Positions 39,954-41,191 of a DNA stretch of 41,191 bases are shown here, one piece after another (positions within the stretch are counted from its first letter, which is position 1; every line of letters begins with the position of its first letter). A program made the position numbers and the translations under genes. Source of the DNA: Candidatus Pacearchaeota archaeon (GTDB taxonomy: Archaea > Nanobdellota > Nanobdellia > Pacearchaeales > GW2011-AR1); the NCBI GenBank assembly GCA_018304105.1, contig JAGVWX010000016.1, positions 1 through 41,191 on the forward strand. The letters run 5' to 3'. Below the pieces are notes generated by a model that had not been told where the DNA came from, did not search any database, and was given only the letters and a program-made list of their open reading frames with translations.

Positions 39954-40193
39954 CTACTTGTTTGATGCAGGCGAAATGTAGATAATCGTGTCGCCTCGCA
40001 AAAAGGTCAAGCCTATGTTCTTCTTAACTTCGCCGCTTTCGATTTCCTTTGCGTTGTCCAATGCAACATTTATATGCATATCGAACGCAAGCAAAGTTCC
40101 GACAAACTGCTTGTCACCTTTCAGCTGAATCAACACGTCTTTTCCCTTCGACTGATTCAACAGATCAAGTGGTCGCTCAATTCCGTTAACCAT
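39954..40193 (-). CDS. Archaeal Sm-like protein (LSm)
   Basis: A protein of 79 aa from ATG 40193; a TTG-started frame adds four residues, but an ATTTAAATAC box about 24 bp above 40193 supports the ATG. The Sm1 motif (VLIQLKGDKQFVGTLLAFDMHINVALDNA in parts) and Sm2 motif (LTFLRGDTIIYISP, with RG(D) for RNA contact) are complete. It forms heptameric rings binding U-rich RNA and tRNA precursors in archaea. Length is standard. Confidence 0.95.
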   Translation of the reverse strand: MVNGIERPLDLLNQSKGKDVLIQLKGDKQFVGTLLAFDMHINVALDNAKEIESGEVKKNIGLTFLRGDTIIYISPASNK

Positions 40194-40314
40194 AATTGCT
40201 TTCAATAACTAACGTATTTAAATGTTTTGATGTTTCACAACTCTCTTCGATAAATCCAAAGATTTCTTATCTTAAGAATTATCTTCAATAAACAAATCAA
40301 CTTTAAAAATGAAT

Positions 40315-40600
40315 CAACCCACAACAATGCGGTCTGGCTGCCTCATGAGCGAAGCGAATGATTTCGTCAGTGTTGGGTTGATAACTGGCGAGCGAAGCGA
40401 GCTCTAATAAATTTGACGCCAGCCTCAAACAACTGGCGTCCTAGATATTAACAAAGCGAAGTTGCTTATCATCAAGACTTGCAGGCTGCCTCTCACGAAG
40501 AATATCGTGAGACTTTGTCTCGTGCCTCGCGAACAAAGTGAATGACCTCGTTGCTAGCGACCTCGTCTCTTGCAAAGCAAGACAAGTCCTATTGAAAGAA
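40315..40600. repeat. Cluster of intergenic elements
   Basis: No gene lies between the LSm gene and eS8. The interval holds a GGCTGCCTC...CGTCAGTGTTGG-TTGATAAC element (about 40320-40385), a family A hairpin GACGCCAG/CTGGCGTC then CTAG (40415-40443), and two further GCTGCCTC/TCGTGAGAC-type hairpins up to about 40565. It ends in GACAAGTCCTATTGAAA. Confidence 0.65.
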
Positions 40601-40632
40601 ACTTTTATAAACTAACTTTTTCCAATCAAGTC

Positions 40633-40995
40633 ATGAACAAAGGCAGAAAAATTTCCGGAGGAAAATATCACGCGAATAGAAAGAAAAGGTTTTATGAAAG
40701 AAAGAACCAAGAGCGAGTCGTACACTTAAAGGAAACAAAAAGAAAATCTCTCCGCGTTAAAGGCGGCAACACAAAAACAATCATGCTCAGTTCAAACCAG
40801 GTTAATCTTGTTGTGAATGGCAAAACAAAAAAATCAATAATCAAAAACGTTGTTGAAACTCCGCAAAACACTTTTCTTGCAAGACAGAATCGTTTGATGA
40901 AAGGCGCAATAATCATGACCTCTGAAGGCAAAGCAAAAATCACAAACCGCCCAAGCCAGGAAGGCCATATTAACGCAGTTCTCTTAGAAAAATAA
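40633..40995 (+). CDS. rps8e: 30S ribosomal protein eS8
   Basis: A 120-aa protein from ATG 40633. The in-frame upstream extension to 40570 is rejected because a CTTTTATAAAC box (about 40602-40612) lies 25 bp before 40633. eS8 features: the N-terminal basic GRKISGGKYHANRKKRFYE, the strands RVKGGNTKTIMLSSNQVNL, then NPQNT-like TPQNTFLARQNRLMKGAII, and the end TNRPSQEGHINAVLL. It belongs to the small ribosomal subunit. Length is standard for archaea. Confidence 0.95.
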   Translation: MNKGRKISGGKYHANRKKRFYERKNQERVVHLKETKRKSLRVKGGNTKTIMLSSNQVNLVVNGKTKKSIIKNVVETPQNTFLARQNRLMKGAIIMTSEGKAKITNRPSQEGHINAVLLEK

Positions 40996-41032
40996 TCCTC
41001 GTTAAACTCTTTTCAAAATAAATTAATACACG

Positions 41033-41133
41033 ATTGTTTGCGATAAATAACTTGATTTGCACACACTAATTAATTGCAAATCGAGACTTTCTGGATGACG
41101 GCTCCCAAACCCTGAAGGGTTGGGTATCCGTCA
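41033..41133. repeat. Family B element start and terminal double hairpin
   Basis: The family B start GATTGTTTGCGATAAATAAC is followed by a covarying hairpin CTTGATTTGC/GCAAATCGAG. Then comes a double hairpin: TGACGG (41096-41101)/CCGTCA (41128-41133) enclosing CCCAAACCCT-GA-AGGGTTGGG. The latter resembles an IS200/IS605-type end; compare 45-89. The window ends before a right end of the B element is seen. Confidence 0.55.
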
Positions 41134-41191
41134 GTTAGGAGTGCTTCAGTTTAATATGCGGAAAGCACAGTTTGATTTTTCTTCAAAAATT

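Noticed and set aside
2941-40443. Family A hairpins as ordinary transcription terminators
   Set aside because: They occur upstream of starts as well as downstream of genes, lack a consistent T-run, and have long conserved flanks and outer inverted repeats.

Overview
The window is archaeal. Its information-processing genes are all of archaeal type: Alba, TBP, aIF1A, eS17, eS8, an LSm protein, the homotetrameric tRNA-splicing endonuclease EndA, GatD, archaeal/eukaryal-type ProRS, deoxyhypusine synthase and an Nre repair protein with a PIP box. Genes are short and AT-rich. Many start codons lie about 25 bp below a TATA-like box (leaderless), while others have a Shine-Dalgarno-like GGAG. Several surface proteins have no close family. 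This fits a DPANN archaeon of the Nanoarchaeota/Pacearchaeota/Woesearchaeota type. That placement is an inference, because no rRNA is present.

Layout: 1-3250 tRNA-Ala, a ParA/MinD ATPase, a HIT protein, and tRNA-Met next to a LAGLIDADG gene. 3250-9100 Alba/eS17, a winged-helix protein, EndA, aIF1A, a PRTase-like protein and GatD. 9100-12400 secreted or membrane proteins and a Fic protein. 12400-17000 ProRS, tRNA-Arg beside a second LAGLIDADG gene, a DUF1328-like protein and deoxyhypusine synthase. 17000-25800 a candidate structured RNA, a nitrilase, VapBC, a ureohydrolase, a cis-prenyltransferase, acylphosphatase, Nudix, DHH phosphoesterase, and a beta-propeller protein beside a membrane-bound HTH protein. 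25900-31200 small membrane proteins, DedA, Nre, a SemiSWEET-like protein, a nucleotidyltransferase and TBP. 31200-37300 two large surface proteins sharing a domain. 37700-41000 RNase Z, a second VapBC, LSm and eS8.

Two themes run through the accessory DNA. First, at four loci an accessory gene (HEG at tRNA-Met, HEG at tRNA-Arg, Fic, VapBC at RNase Z) lies between an intact host gene and a displaced partial copy of one end of that gene. This is what an insertion leaves when it lands inside a gene but brings a replacement for the part it cuts off. At RNase Z the displaced piece is a diverged in-frame allele with mostly synonymous changes.

Second, nearly every longer intergenic region carries members of a few dispersed, hairpin-forming repeat families. 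One is a hairpin opening GAC and closing GTCC(T/A)ATT, with variable stems changed in a compensatory way. Another begins TTGTTTGCGATAAATAA with a covarying inner hairpin. A third is bounded by 13-bp inverted repeats. Copies are nested and tandemly duplicated. They look like non-autonomous mobile or structured elements of a kind I do not recognise. A separate structured region with its own TATA box (17126-17290) is a candidate non-coding RNA.
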